From Bacteroidota bacterium (GTDB taxonomy: Bacteria; Bacteroidota; Bacteroidia; Bacteroidales; F082), in assembly GCA_018830105.1 (NCBI GenBank), contig JAHJTC010000011.1:160180-224179 (forward strand): a DNA stretch of 64,000 bases. Direction: 5' to 3'. Of this stretch, positions 1-8,632 are shown piece by piece. The position numbers were made by a program, and so were the translations under genes. Positions within the stretch are counted from its first letter, which is position 1; every line of letters begins with the position of its first letter. Under the pieces are notes generated by a model. That model was not told where the DNA came from. It saw only the letters and a list, made by a program, of their open reading frames with translations, and did not search any database.

Positions 1-1
1 G

Positions 2-544
2 CATGCGGAAGAGGTTAAAGTAAAATTCGGATCATCACTGGCCAGCGAAAACAGAGACGATGAAGTCGTTTCCATTCCAGGCATCCGAGGAAGAGCGCCA
101 CGGGAAATTTCGTTCAGAAATCTTGCTTCTATCATTCAGGCAAGGCTCGAAGAAATTTTTGAACATGTATATTATGAAATCAAAAATTCTGGTTTTGAGC
201 GTCGCCTGATTGCTGGAATCGTGCTCACAGGAGGTGGGGCGATGATGAAGCATATTGATCAGTTGGCGGCTTTTGTAACTGGAATGGATGTGCGTATTGG
301 GTATCCAAATGAGCACCTGGCAAAGGATACAGTTGAGGAATTGGCCAGCCCGATGTTTGCAACGGGAATCGGCTTAGTGATCGAAGGAATTGACAGACAT
401 GTAAATGAAGAAGAAGTGGAGCGATTGAAAGCTGCCGCTGACCCAACTCAACCTAAGCCCAAACAAAAAATTGTGCCTGAAAAAAAAGGAGCAAGCTATT
501 TGGATAAAATTAAAAAGCTTTTCGACAGAGATCTCATAGAGTAG
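2..544 (+). CDS. ftsA: Cell division protein FtsA, C-terminal part (5' end outside window)
   Basis: The reading frame is open from the first bases and ends with TAG at 542-544, giving the last 180 residues. FtsA is an actin-like ATPase that tethers FtsZ to the membrane at the division site. The segment holds the actin-fold phosphate-2/adenosine region: ERRLIAGIVLTGGGAMMKHI at about residues 67-86 of the fragment, then a segment ending ASPMFATGIGLV. The lysine-rich tail ends with an amphipathic KIKKLFDRDLIE helix, as expected for the FtsA membrane-targeting peptide. ftsZ follows 87 bp downstream in the usual order of the division cluster. Only the N-terminal part is missing, because of the window edge. 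Confidence 0.9.
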   Translation, partial: HAEEVKVKFGSSLASENRDDEVVSIPGIRGRAPREISFRNLASIIQARLEEIFEHVYYEIKNSGFERRLIAGIVLTGGGAMMKHIDQLAAFVTGMDVRIGYPNEHLAKDTVEELASPMFATGIGLVIEGIDRHVNEEEVERLKAAADPTQPKPKQKIVPEKKGASYLDKIKKLFDRDLIE

Positions 545-631
545 AAGCTATTAACCTTTGATTGTTGAAAACTAACCAAATAAATTATTGAGAAAGAAAA
601 ACAAGTAAGTACTTTTAAAAATCTTAATACC

Positions 632-2335
632 ATGCCAGAAATGTTAAAATTCGAACACCCTAAAGATCAATCTAATATTATTAAAGTTATTGGCGTTGGA
701 GGCGGCGGTAGCAATGCTGTTACGCATATGTATGAGCAAGGAATTAAAGGCGTTGATTTTATTCTTTGCAATACTGATTCGCAGGCCTTGGATACCAGTC
801 CAGTAGCTACAAAGATACACCTAGGAAAGCGTGAACTTGGTGCCGGAAACATCCCCGCTGTAGGGCGTGAAGCGGCTCTTGCAACCGTTGATGAGTTTAG
901 AGAGCTGCTGGAACCTCACACCAAAATGTTGTTTATCACTGCCGGGATGGGAGGAGGAACAGGCACCGGAGCTGCACCTGTCGTTGCCCAGGTAGCCCAC
1001 GAGTTGGATATTCTTACTGTGGGTATCGTAACCTTGCCCTTTGGTTTTGAAGGCAGAAAACGTAGGCAGCAGGCGCTTGAGGGGCTTGAAGAGATGCGCA
1101 AACATGTTGATACTTTACTCATTATCAGTAATGATAAGCTCAGAGAAGAGTACGGGAACATGAAACTTACTGAGGCCTTTAAACGTGCTGATGATGTGCT
1201 TACTATAGCGGCCAAAGGGATCGCAGAAATCATCACAGTTACGGGCTATATCAATGTTGACTTTGAAGATGTGAATACCGTGATGCGTCATAGCGGAAAA
1301 GCCATCATGGGATCGGCAAAAGCAGAAGGTGAAAATCGCTCTCTTAAAGCGATTGAAGATGCCATGAGATCACCCTTGCTCAATGATTCAAATATTGCAG
1401 GAGCTCAAAATATCCTGCTTTATATTACTTCCGGCGAGGACGAAGTCTCTTTGGATGAAGTGCTCGAAATAACTGACTATATCCAACAAACTTGTGGCAA
1501 TACAGCCGAAGTTATCTGGGGAAATGGTAAGGATGATTCGCTTGGCAATAATATTGCCATCACGATCATTGCAACCGGTTTTGACAATGATGACGATATT
1601 CCAATTGGTATGACTGAAAGGAAAGTTTCTGTCACTGATCTTTATGGCAATAAAACCGTTTCCAGACCCAGCTTGTCAAAAGATGCAGCTGCAAAACCTG
1701 CTTCTGATGGTAAAGTAATCAGACATCATTTGCACGATGATGCAAAACAAAATACAGCCGAAACCGAGCAATCGGCGAAAGAGGAGAAGGCTGATGTATC
1801 AGAACCTCAGCAAAAGTCAATTTTTAGCTTTGTAGATTCTGACGAAAATGATGAAAAGCCTGTAAAGGTGCACCATCTGGAAGAGGAAAAGTCAGAGAAA
1901 AAAGCTATTGAACCTGAGAGATCAAATAATGAAATTCAGGTTAAAGCTTCAAAGTCTGAATCAAAAGAGGATAATTCTTATCAGAAAGAGTCTTCCAAAG
2001 ATCATGATTTGATCTCAATTAGTGTGAGTGATAAAAAGCCCCAGGAAGATTATATGCATGATGAGGCTGAGGCAGAAAAACCGCAAATGCCAAAAGAAGA
2101 CCTTGACAGGAATTCGATGATGCGACAGTCGAGGCTTAAGGCCATGAGTATGAAATTACATTCTGCTCAGGGACTGGAAGAGCTTGAGCGACAGCCAGCC
2201 TATTTGCGCCGGGGCACAAAGTTACAGGATCAGGAACAGACAAATCCAGATAAGGAAGTATCACGCTATTCGCTCAAAGGCGAACAAAACGGACTGAATA
2301 GTGGCAACAGTTTTCTTCATGATAATGTAGATTAA
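632..2335 (+). CDS. ftsZ: Cell division GTPase FtsZ with long C-terminal linker
   Basis: FtsZ polymerises at midcell into the Z-ring and recruits the division machinery. The tubulin-like domain fills about residues 15-335: the glycine-rich loop GVGGGGSNAV at 21-30, the tubulin signature GGGTGTGAAP at 107-116 and the synergy loop NVDFEDV at 208-214. Residues 335-520 form an acidic, lysine- and serine-rich low-complexity linker. A conserved C-terminal peptide of the Bacteroidota type (PAYLRRG, about 522-528) follows, then a further tail of about 39 residues. At 567 residues it is much longer than the roughly 380-residue E. coli protein because of the linker, a known feature of this phylum. It sits between ftsA and yqeY, probably co-transcribed. 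Confidence 0.97.
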   Translation: MPEMLKFEHPKDQSNIIKVIGVGGGGSNAVTHMYEQGIKGVDFILCNTDSQALDTSPVATKIHLGKRELGAGNIPAVGREAALATVDEFRELLEPHTKMLFITAGMGGGTGTGAAPVVAQVAHELDILTVGIVTLPFGFEGRKRRQQALEGLEEMRKHVDTLLIISNDKLREEYGNMKLTEAFKRADDVLTIAAKGIAEIITVTGYINVDFEDVNTVMRHSGKAIMGSAKAEGENRSLKAIEDAMRSPLLNDSNIAGAQNILLYITSGEDEVSLDEVLEITDYIQQTCGNTAEVIWGNGKDDSLGNNIAITIIATGFDNDDDIPIGMTERKVSVTDLYGNKTVSRPSLSKDAAAKPASDGKVIRHHLHDDAKQNTAETEQSAKEEKADVSEPQQKSIFSFVDSDENDEKPVKVHHLEEEKSEKKAIEPERSNNEIQVKASKSESKEDNSYQKESSKDHDLISISVSDKKPQEDYMHDEAEAEKPQMPKEDLDRNSMMRQSRLKAMSMKLHSAQGLEELERQPAYLRRGTKLQDQEQTNPDKEVSRYSLKGEQNGLNSGNSFLHDNVD

Positions 2336-2347
2336 AAAAAATAAGTT

Positions 2348-2803
2348 ATGGCATTAGAGATACTGATCAATGACGATATCAAGCAGGCAATGCGGACAAA
2401 AGATACCAGAAAGCTTGCTGCTTTACGCGCAATAAAAGCCGCTTTACTGCTCGAAAAAACCGGCAAAGATGTGAGCAGCGGAGAAATTCCGGAGGCAGTT
2501 GAAATGAAGTTGCTCCAAAAATTAGTGAAGCAGCGCAAAGAATCTTCGGCAGTTTATACAGAACAAAACAGACCTGAGTTGGCTGAGGAAGAGGATTATC
2601 AGGCATCCATAATAGAATCGTATTTGCCACAGCAACTTTCGGAAGAGGAGATCAAGGCGATTTTATCTGCAATTATTCAGGAAACCGGAGCCAGTTCAAT
2701 CAAAGATATGGGCAAGGTGATGGGGAAAGCTACTTCCCAAATTGCAGGTCGTGCCGATAATCAGCAGCTTGCACGTATCGTTAAGACGCTCTTGGGTGTT
2801 TAA
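2348..2803 (+). CDS. yqeY: GatB/YqeY domain-containing protein
   Basis: This 151-residue protein matches the YqeY family: helical, starting MALEILINDDIKQAMRTKD, with the typical YLPQQLSEEEI motif near residue 95 and a C-terminal GKVMGKAT segment. The domain resembles the tail domain of the GatB subunit of the tRNA-dependent amidotransferase. A role in charged-tRNA metabolism has been proposed for the family, but no firm function is established. The gene begins 12 bp after ftsZ stops, so co-transcription is likely. A strong hairpin follows and is shared with the convergent ribosomal operon. Confidence 0.9.
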   Translation: MALEILINDDIKQAMRTKDTRKLAALRAIKAALLLEKTGKDVSSGEIPEAVEMKLLQKLVKQRKESSAVYTEQNRPELAEEEDYQASIIESYLPQQLSEEEIKAILSAIIQETGASSIKDMGKVMGKATSQIAGRADNQQLARIVKTLLGV

Positions 2804-2820
2804 CTTGAAGACAGGAAAAC

Positions 2821-2858
2821 AAAAAAGCCGCCTTTTCAATTGAAGAGGCGGCTTTTTT
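2821..2858. terminator. Bidirectional rho-independent terminator between yqeY and tsf
   Basis: AAAAAGCCGCC and GGCGGCTTTTT form an 11-bp stem around a loop of about 12 nt. There is an A-run on one side and a T-run on the other, so it can end transcription from both convergent genes. Confidence 0.9.
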
Positions 2859-2874
2859 AGTGTTGTGAAATTGC

Positions 2875-3705
2875 TTATCCAAGCATAAAACGCTTGAAAG
2901 CAGTAACTGTTAGGTCTGCATCAACTTCGCTGAGGTATTGACGCACCGATTTTTTGTTTTCGCGCACAAAATCCTGATTTAGCAGGGTATTGTCACGGTA
3001 AAATTTATTAAGTTTTCCTTTAGCAATTTTCTCAAGCATTGCTTCTGGTTTTCCTTCGTTACGGGCCTGATCCATGCCAATTTCAATTTCACGTAGGATA
3101 ATATCCTGTGGCACATCAGCTTCGTCAACACCTACCGGATCCATTGCTGCAACCTGCATAGCAAGTTCGCGACCTATCTGAGCAAGTTTTTCGCCATTCG
3201 GCTGATTAAGCCCAATGATCGTTGCCAAGCGATTTCCGGGATGAATATAAGCTGTTGTGAATGGCGCTTCAATGGCTGCAAAAGCACCGAGATCTATTTT
3301 CTCGCCGATAACACCAGTTTGATCTGTAATTGTTTCTTCAACAGTTCTGTCATCAAGCTTAAGTTTTTTGAGAGCTTCTGCCTCTTTAACTTTATTTGAA
3401 ATAGCCAGATCAAGAATGCTTTCTGCGTATTTGACAAAATCTTCATTCTTGGCAACAAAATCTGTTTCACAGTTAATCATCAAAACAGCAGCATAACTGT
3501 TGTCGGCATTGGATTTGGCAATTACCACACCATCTTTGGCTTCGCGATCGGCTCTTTTGGCAGCAACTTTCTGGCCTTTTTTGCGCAGAAAGTCAATGGC
3601 TTGTTCCATATCGCCATTACTCTCTACCAGGGCTTTCTTGCAATCCATCATGCCGGCTCCGGTTTGTTTTCTTAATTCATTAACTTGGGATGCAGTGATA
3701 TTCAT
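2875..3705 (-). CDS. tsf: Translation elongation factor Ts
   Basis: EF-Ts exchanges GDP for GTP on EF-Tu in the cytosol. The 276-residue protein has the N-terminal UBA-like domain (VNELRKQTGAGMMDCKKAL, about residues 8-26) and the core motif NCETDFVAKNEDF that contacts EF-Tu (about residues 78-90). The length fits the family. It is the last gene of the rplM-rpsI-rpsB-tsf operon, 32 bp after rpsB, and is followed by the bidirectional terminator. Confidence 0.97.
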   Translation of the reverse strand: MNITASQVNELRKQTGAGMMDCKKALVESNGDMEQAIDFLRKKGQKVAAKRADREAKDGVVIAKSNADNSYAAVLMINCETDFVAKNEDFVKYAESILDLAISNKVKEAEALKKLKLDDRTVEETITDQTGVIGEKIDLGAFAAIEAPFTTAYIHPGNRLATIIGLNQPNGEKLAQIGRELAMQVAAMDPVGVDEADVPQDIILREIEIGMDQARNEGKPEAMLEKIAKGKLNKFYRDNTLLNQDFVRENKKSVRQYLSEVDADLTVTAFKRFMLG

Positions 3706-3737
3706 TACGTTATATTTTTCTTTTTACTTGAATTGTG

Positions 3738-4598
3738 TTATTTTTTGGCTACAGCCTTGCGTGGTCTTTTAGTGCGTCCACCTTCGGTACTTTTTTTGCC
3801 TGCGCCGCTATCTTTTTTGTCTTCATCCTCATCATCAATGCTGTATTTGTCAGTAGGTTTGAATGAATCTTCTTCCTCTGAATGGTCCTCAGCACTCTTG
3901 TCTTTAGCCATTTTCCGGTCATTTAAACCTTCTTCAATAGCCTGAGCCATTAGTTTGATGATTAATGAGATTGATTTTGAAGCATCGTCATTGCCCGGAA
4001 TCGGGAAATCGATCAGGTTTGGATTAGAGTTGGTATCCACTAAACCAAAAGTAGGAATATTGAGTTTGCGGGCTTCAGCAACGGCAATTTGTTCCTTTAC
4101 CACATCCACAACGAAAATGGCAGAAGGCAAACGGTTCAGATCGGAAATACTTCCCAGGTTCTTTTCTAATTTTTCGCGTTCACGCTGAATTTGAAGACGC
4201 TCTCTTTTTGAAAGGTTTGTGTACGAATCGCTTACTGTGAGCTTATCGATATTCGACATTTTACGAACCGCTTTGCGAATTGTCGCAAAATTGGTAAGCA
4301 TTCCGCCAGGCCAACGCTCAGTTACGTAAGGCATATTAACTTTAGATATTGTCTCTGAGACAATGTCTTTAGCTTGTTTTTTTGTCGCAACAAAAAGCAC
4401 TTTCTTGCCTGATCGTGCTAGCTGACGCATAGCATTAGCAGCTTCTTCAATTTTGGCCTGTGTCTTATACAGGTCGATGATATGGATTCCATTGCGCTCC
4501 ATAAAAATGTAGGGAGCCATGTTAGGATTCCACTTTCTTTTGAGATGGCCGAAATGTACGCCGGCATCCAATAACTCTTCAAATGTTACTCTTGACAT
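3738..4598 (-). CDS. rpsB: 30S ribosomal protein S2
   Basis: S2 binds the small subunit near S1 and the anti-Shine-Dalgarno end of 16S rRNA. The protein starts MSRVTFEELLDAGVHFGHLKRKWNP, the family's N-terminal motif, and contains RWPGGMLTNF and PNLIDFPIPGNDDA. Residues after about 230 form a charged low-complexity tail (acidic and serine-rich, then lysine/arginine-rich), making the protein 286 residues rather than about 240. The 107-bp gap to rpsI contains a perfect 10-bp inverted repeat, annotated separately, that could be a regulatory leader. Confidence 0.97.
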   Translation of the reverse strand: MSRVTFEELLDAGVHFGHLKRKWNPNMAPYIFMERNGIHIIDLYKTQAKIEEAANAMRQLARSGKKVLFVATKKQAKDIVSETISKVNMPYVTERWPGGMLTNFATIRKAVRKMSNIDKLTVSDSYTNLSKRERLQIQREREKLEKNLGSISDLNRLPSAIFVVDVVKEQIAVAEARKLNIPTFGLVDTNSNPNLIDFPIPGNDDASKSISLIIKLMAQAIEEGLNDRKMAKDKSAEDHSEEEDSFKPTDKYSIDDEDEDKKDSGAGKKSTEGGRTKRPRKAVAKK

Positions 4599-4633
4599 AG
4601 TTTTTTTATTAATTGTTTACATTCACTAAAAAC

Positions 4634-4670
4634 AATTACTGAGTAGTTCCAACAAGAAGTCTCAGTAATT
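4634..4670 (-). promoter_or_regulatory. Hairpin in the rpsI-rpsB spacer (attenuator or S2 leader candidate)
   Basis: AATTACTGAG at 4634-4643 and CTCAGTAATT at 4661-4670 form a perfect 10-bp inverted repeat with a 17-nt loop. In the transcript of the minus-strand operon, the stem is followed by a U-rich stretch (GUUUUUAG) about 35 nt before the rpsB start. It could partly terminate rplM-rpsI transcripts or be an S2-responsive leader. Neither is shown by sequence alone. Confidence 0.5.
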
Positions 4671-4705
4671 TGGATACTAAACACAGTTGCAAGCTTGCTA
4701 TGGGC

Positions 4706-5092
4706 TTAGCGTTTACTAAACTGGAATTGTTTACGGGCTTTTGGTTGTCCTGGTTTTTTACGTTCAACCATTCTTGGGTCACGACGCATTAGTCCTTTTG
4801 CTTTGAGCACCGGACGATATTCAGGGTCGATTTCACAAAGCGCACGGCTGATACCTAAACGGGCTGCTTCTGCCTGTCCGTTGATACCACCACCATCAAG
4901 GTTAATTTTAATATCGAATTTGCCAACATTGTCGGTAAGCATCATAGGTTGCTCAACTACATACTGAAGTATGCCTGTTGGAAAGTATTCTTTATAGTCT
5001 CGCTTGTTTATCGTAATAACACCACTACCACTTTTAAGGTAAACGCGGGCAACAGCAGTTTTTCTTCTGCCTAAAGCGTTAATAACTTCCAT
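4706..5092 (-). CDS. rpsI: 30S ribosomal protein S9
   Basis: S9 contacts the P-site tRNA with its C-terminal tail. The 128-residue protein has the starting motif INALGRRKTAVARVYL, the GGGINGQAEAARLGISRAL segment and a basic C-terminus ending FQFSKR, whose terminal SKR is the conserved tRNA-contacting end. It begins 2 bp after the rplM stop codon, the usual rplM-rpsI pairing. Confidence 0.97.
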   Translation of the reverse strand: MEVINALGRRKTAVARVYLKSGSGVITINKRDYKEYFPTGILQYVVEQPMMLTDNVGKFDIKINLDGGGINGQAEAARLGISRALCEIDPEYRPVLKAKGLMRRDPRMVERKKPGQPKARKQFQFSKR

Positions 5093-5094
5093 GA

Positions 5095-5550
5095 TTATTT
5101 AATTGTATTGAATTTGATTTCGGTGGGCTGCTGAGCTTCATGTTTGTGATCAGTGCCTGCATAAACATAAAGATTGCGGAATATTTCATCGCCAAGTTTT
5201 GTCTTAGGTAACATACCTTTGATGGCATGCTCAAGCACAGCAATTGGCTTGCGCTCAAGTTGCTCTTTTATCGGACGTATGCGTTTTCCGCCAGGATAAC
5301 CAGTATGTCGAACATAATATTTGGTATCCATTTTATTGCCTGTGAGCGCAATCTTTTCTGCGTTGATAATTATTACATTGTCGCCGCAATCACTGTGGGG
5401 AGTAAAGCAAACTTTATTTTTGCCCCTTAAAATCTTTGCAATTTCCGAAGCCAGACGGCCCAAAATTTGACCTTCGGCATCAACAATAAACCATTGCTTG
5501 TTGGCATTTTCTTTATTGACGCTTACAGTTTTGTAACTAAGTGTATTCAT
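5095..5550 (-). CDS. rplM: 50S ribosomal protein L13
   Basis: L13 is an early-assembling large-subunit protein. I place the start at the ATG at 5550 ([18 protein letters not shown]), giving 151 residues, the usual length in this phylum. An in-frame ATG lies 60 bp upstream at 5610. It overlaps the predicted -7 box of the promoter at 5608-5639, so it would not be in the mRNA. Family motifs include [27 protein letters not shown] and GYPGGKR. First gene of the four-gene ribosomal operon. Confidence 0.95.
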   Translation of the reverse strand: MNTLSYKTVSVNKENANKQWFIVDAEGQILGRLASEIAKILRGKNKVCFTPHSDCGDNVIIINAEKIALTGNKMDTKYYVRHTGYPGGKRIRPIKEQLERKPIAVLEHAIKGMLPKTKLGDEIFRNLYVYAGTDHKHEAQQPTEIKFNTIK

Positions 5551-5607
5551 TTGACTTTTAATGTTTTCGTGTGTCTTTACAGCACTTACTTCTCCTAAAA
5601 CGGGGTG

Positions 5608-5639
5608 CAAAAATAGAAACTTATTTTTGTTTGCGCAAA
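5608..5639 (-). promoter_or_regulatory. Bacteroidota-type promoter of the rplM operon
   Basis: On the minus strand, TTTG (5636-5639) is separated by 20 nt from TATTTTTG (5608-5615), which fits the -33/-7 consensus TTTG and TAnnTTTG. The predicted transcript would start near 5600, leaving a leader of about 50 nt before the chosen rplM start. Confidence 0.75.
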
Positions 5640-5812
5640 TTTATCCACATTAATTTGTTGATAGTTTTAGCTTTAGCATAAGAAACAACCTAAAGATGCG
5701 CTTTGTCTGTAGTGTTTGCAAAAGTACGATTTCTTATGATAGCTTATTGGTACTGCACCGTATTTATTCCTGGGGCTGTAATGCTGTAATGAGCTTTTCC
5801 TGAAATTTGCTG

Positions 5813-5820
5813 TATTTTTG
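5813..5820 (+). promoter_or_regulatory. -7 promoter box before gldA-like gene
   Basis: TATTTTTG matches TAnnTTTG and lies 17 bp before the start codon. No clear -33 TTTG is visible at the right distance. Confidence 0.45.
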
Positions 5821-5837
5821 TCAAAAAATTTAGCCCT

Positions 5838-6746
5838 ATGTCGGTAATTGTAAAGGAAATTTCAAAACAATACGGAAAGCAAATGGCACTTGATCAGGTG
5901 AGCCTTGAAATAAAAAAGGGCGAGGTGGTCGGATTACTGGGTCCCAACGGAGCAGGAAAATCTACCTTGATGAAGATTCTGAGCTGTTTTATTCCTCCAA
6001 CTTATGGACAAGCCTCTGTAAATGGCTATGATGTGATTAGCCAATCAATGGAAGTAAGAAAGCTGGTGGGTTATCTTCCTGAAAATAATCCCTTATACAC
6101 CGATATGTATGTTAAAGAATATTTGCGGTTTATTGCCGGAATACATAAGCTGGGCAAATCTTCGGGTAATCGTATCGACTGGCTTATTCAGCAAACTGGT
6201 TTAACGGTTGAAATAAACAAGAAAATTGGGGCGCTTTCCAAAGGCTTCCGGCAACGCGTAGGGCTTGCACAAGCGATGATGCACGACCCTGAGGTGCTAA
6301 TCCTCGACGAACCAACCAGCGGCCTTGATCCCAATCAGTTAATAGATATACGTTCGCTGATCAGATCTTTGGGAAAAGAAAAAACAGTGATTCTTTCTAC
6401 ACATATCATGCAGGAGGTTGAGGCGATTTGCGATCGTGCAATCATTATCAACAAAGGGAAAATCGTAGCTGACGATAGCACCCAAAATTTGAAGCAAAAA
6501 CCTAAAAGCAATGTGCTGGTTGTGCGTTTTGAAGAGATTGTGCAGGCCAATCAATTGATGGCTATCAAGGGCGTGAAAGGGATTAAGGAGTTAAGCGGAC
6601 AGCATTGGCTCATTGAGTATTCTGAAAAGGAAAACGTGCGCAAAAACCTGATGCAATGGGCAATGAAAAACGACCTCAATATTCAATCTATGCAGCAACA
6701 AGCGATGACAATGGAGGAGGCTTTTCAGGGGTTAACCAAATCATGA
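5838..6746 (+). CDS. gldA: ABC transporter ATP-binding protein, GldA-like
   Basis: This 302-residue protein is a full nucleotide-binding domain: Walker A GPNGAGKST at 35-43, the PENNPLYTDM region at 81-90, signature LSKGFRQR at 133-140, Walker B LILDEP at 154-159 and switch histidine H189. The order and sequence match GldA, the ATPase of the Gld/ABC-2 type exporter that in flavobacteria works with GldF and GldG and is linked to gliding. No permease partner lies beside it; metK is the next gene, over 500 bp away. GldA homologues also occur in non-gliding Bacteroidota, so the real substrate is open. Family assignment is firm, gliding function is not. Confidence 0.8.
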   Translation: MSVIVKEISKQYGKQMALDQVSLEIKKGEVVGLLGPNGAGKSTLMKILSCFIPPTYGQASVNGYDVISQSMEVRKLVGYLPENNPLYTDMYVKEYLRFIAGIHKLGKSSGNRIDWLIQQTGLTVEINKKIGALSKGFRQRVGLAQAMMHDPEVLILDEPTSGLDPNQLIDIRSLIRSLGKEKTVILSTHIMQEVEAICDRAIIINKGKIVADDSTQNLKQKPKSNVLVVRFEEIVQANQLMAIKGVKGIKELSGQHWLIEYSEKENVRKNLMQWAMKNDLNIQSMQQQAMTMEEAFQGLTKS

Positions 6747-7116
6747 TGAGGTAGCAGGATTTATGTGAAAGTTCGTTTAGACACCAAGTTTATCATAAAA
6801 ATAGCTCAGATAAAAGGCTTTAATGACGGTTTAACAAGCTAATGAAAAAGGAGCGACTTTGGTAGTTTTTAGCTTGCTTAAGCCAAGATAGCCGGATAAA
6901 CTACACCGTATTAATAAGACTCTTGTTGAAAATGGAAACAAGTTAATAATGGGTAATGGCGTTCTATGGTAATGCTAGAAATTAAAGCCTGCAAAACAAC
7001 AGCTGCTCACCATTGGAATAGGAATGGAGATGATTTTCAAGGGGACTGATCTGTTTATTGTCCGTTTGTTGGTGTTTTTTAAGCTTAAAAATTTTTCACT
7101 GAATAAAATATTTCGC

Positions 7117-7124
7117 TAAATTTG
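7117..7124 (+). promoter_or_regulatory. -7 promoter box before metK leader
   Basis: TAAATTTG matches TAnnTTTG. It sits about 30 bp before the SAM-II aptamer, so transcription would begin near 7131 and include the whole aptamer. The -33 element is weak (a T-run at 7092-7096). The rest of the 523-bp gap (6747-7090) shows no gene or clear repeat. Confidence 0.55.
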
Positions 7125-7126
7125 CC

Positions 7127-7154
7127 GCGCAAATCAGAATGATTTGTCTGCGCA
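7127..7154 (+). promoter_or_regulatory. Hairpin at the 5' end of the metK leader
   Basis: GCGCAAATCA and TGATTTG...TGCGC can fold into a long imperfect hairpin around a GAA loop, directly before the riboswitch. It may stabilise the 5' end of the leader RNA; this is inferred from complementarity only. Confidence 0.5.
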
Positions 7155-7155
7155 G

Positions 7156-7206
7156 TTGTGGAAAGATTTGATTGATTGCAACCACAGAAAAAAATGCTAA
7201 AGCAAT
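7156..7206 (+). ncRNA. SAM-II riboswitch (S-adenosylmethionine-responsive leader)
   Basis: The arrangement matches the SAM-II (metA/SAM-alpha) aptamer. Stem P1 is formed by TTGTGG (7156-7161) and CCACAG (7182-7187). The loop carries GATTTG and ATTGCAA. The 3' tail reads AAAAAAATGCTAAAG, a hallmark of the class. ATTGC at 7175-7179 pairs with GCAAT at 7202-7206 to close the H-type pseudoknot that encloses SAM. It lies 63 bp before metK, whose product makes SAM, so negative feedback is expected. The segment GCTAAA (7196-7201) can also pair with TTTAGC (7208-7213), putting GCAAT into a loop; this could be the competing fold. Identified from memory of the consensus, not by a covariance search. Confidence 0.85.
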
Positions 7207-7269
7207 ATTTAGCCTGCCAATCACTTTCTTCTGCACATGTAGTTTCTTTTTTTATAAAATTATTGAATA

Positions 7270-8571
7270 ATGGGATATTTATTCACTTCTGAATCTGTTT
7301 CTGAAGGACATCCGGACAAAGTTTCCGACCAAATTTCCGATGCTATTTTAGACGAGATATTGCGATTTGATCCTACATCAAAAGTAGCCTGTGAAACAAT
7401 GGTCACAACGGGTCTGGCAGTAGTAGCCGGAGAAATTAAAACAAATGCCTATGTTGATGTGCAACATGTTGTACGTCAGGTTATTGATAAAATTGGGTAT
7501 AATAAAGCGGAGTACCAGTTTGATGCAAAGTCATGCGGGGTTTTATCGGCCATACACGAGCAGTCACCTGATATCAATCAGGGCGTAGTTCGATCAAAGG
7601 AAGAAGATCAGGGAGCTGGCGACCAGGGAATGATGTTTGGTTTTGCTTGTAAGGAAACAGACGATTTCATGCCGATTACCATCGATTTGTCGCATATTTT
7701 ATTGCAGGAACTTGCTGCCATACGCCGCGAAGGAAGTCAAATGAAGTACTTACGTCCGGATTCTAAATCGCAGGTTACCGTTAAATATACGAATAACTGG
7801 GAGCCCGTTTGTATTGATACCATTGTAGTTTCTACCCAACACGACGATTTTGATGAAGAAAAGCGTATGCTTCAGAAAATTGAAGATGATGTACGTAATA
7901 TACTCATTCCAAGAGTTACAAAAAGGCTTCCGCAAAGGGTGAAAGACTTGTTTAAACCCGGCTTCAAGCTTTTCGTAAACCCAACCGGAAAATTTGTGAT
8001 AGGCGGTCCGCATGGTGATAGTGGCCTGACCGGACGAAAGATTATTGTGGATACCTACGGTGGTCGTGGCGCACATGGTGGGGGAGCTTTTTCAGGTAAA
8101 GATGCGTCCAAAGTTGACAGGTCTGCCGCTTATGCTACTCGCCATATTGCCAAAAACATGGTGGCTGCAGGTGTCGCAGATGAAGTGCTTGTGCAGGTGG
8201 CCTATGCAATTGGCGTAGCAGAACCAGTAGGCTTTTATATCAATACGCGCGATACTGCCAAAGTAAAAAATGCTGATGGTAATATACTTACCGATGAACA
8301 AATTGCTGAAAAGGTAAGTGAATTGTTTGACATGAGACCTTTTGCAATTATCAAAAAATTTGGATTAAAAAACCCTGTTTTTGGTGAAACAGCAGCTTAT
8401 GGTCATTTTGGAAGAACTCCTTTCAGCAAAGAAGTAGAGGTGTATTATGCGGATGAACACACCCGTAAAGAAACCGTTGACGGAAAAGTGCGTTACTTTA
8501 AAACGGTAGATTTCTTTGCCTGGGAAAAGCTGGATATGGTTGATCAGTTAAAGCAAACTTTTGCTTGTTAG
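7270..8571 (+). CDS. metK: S-adenosylmethionine synthetase
   Basis: MetK makes SAM from methionine and ATP in the cytosol. It opens with the [24 protein letters not shown] motif (here [16 protein letters not shown]), and has [12 protein letters not shown] near 117-128 and the catalytic segment [20 protein letters not shown] followed by [11 protein letters not shown] (about 239-277). At 433 residues it is about 50 longer than E. coli MetK; the extra length lies in central and C-terminal insertions, common in Bacteroidota. Regulation by the SAM-II leader is likely. A strong terminator follows. Confidence 0.98.
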   Translation: MGYLFTSESVSEGHPDKVSDQISDAILDEILRFDPTSKVACETMVTTGLAVVAGEIKTNAYVDVQHVVRQVIDKIGYNKAEYQFDAKSCGVLSAIHEQSPDINQGVVRSKEEDQGAGDQGMMFGFACKETDDFMPITIDLSHILLQELAAIRREGSQMKYLRPDSKSQVTVKYTNNWEPVCIDTIVVSTQHDDFDEEKRMLQKIEDDVRNILIPRVTKRLPQRVKDLFKPGFKLFVNPTGKFVIGGPHGDSGLTGRKIIVDTYGGRGAHGGGAFSGKDASKVDRSAAYATRHIAKNMVAAGVADEVLVQVAYAIGVAEPVGFYINTRDTAKVKNADGNILTDEQIAEKVSELFDMRPFAIIKKFGLKNPVFGETAAYGHFGRTPFSKEVEVYYADEHTRKETVDGKVRYFKTVDFFAWEKLDMVDQLKQTFAC

Positions 8572-8580
8572 GTCTGATTC

Positions 8581-8612
8581 AAAGGCCCATTTCCTCGACG
8601 GGAATGGGCTTT
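8581..8612 (+). terminator. Rho-independent terminator after metK
   Basis: GCCCATTTCC and GGAATGGGC form a stem around a TCGACG-type loop, followed by TTTT. It lies 10 bp after the metK stop codon and about 20 bp before the next gene. Confidence 0.85.
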
Positions 8613-8632
8613 TGTGTTAAATTTAGTCCTTC

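Noticed and set aside
5641..5649. A perfect DnaA-box sequence (TTATCCACA) near the rplM promoter.
   Set aside because: A single 9-mer is expected about once per 130 kb per strand by chance. There is no cluster of boxes, no dnaA or dnaN gene and no DNA-unwinding element pattern beside it.
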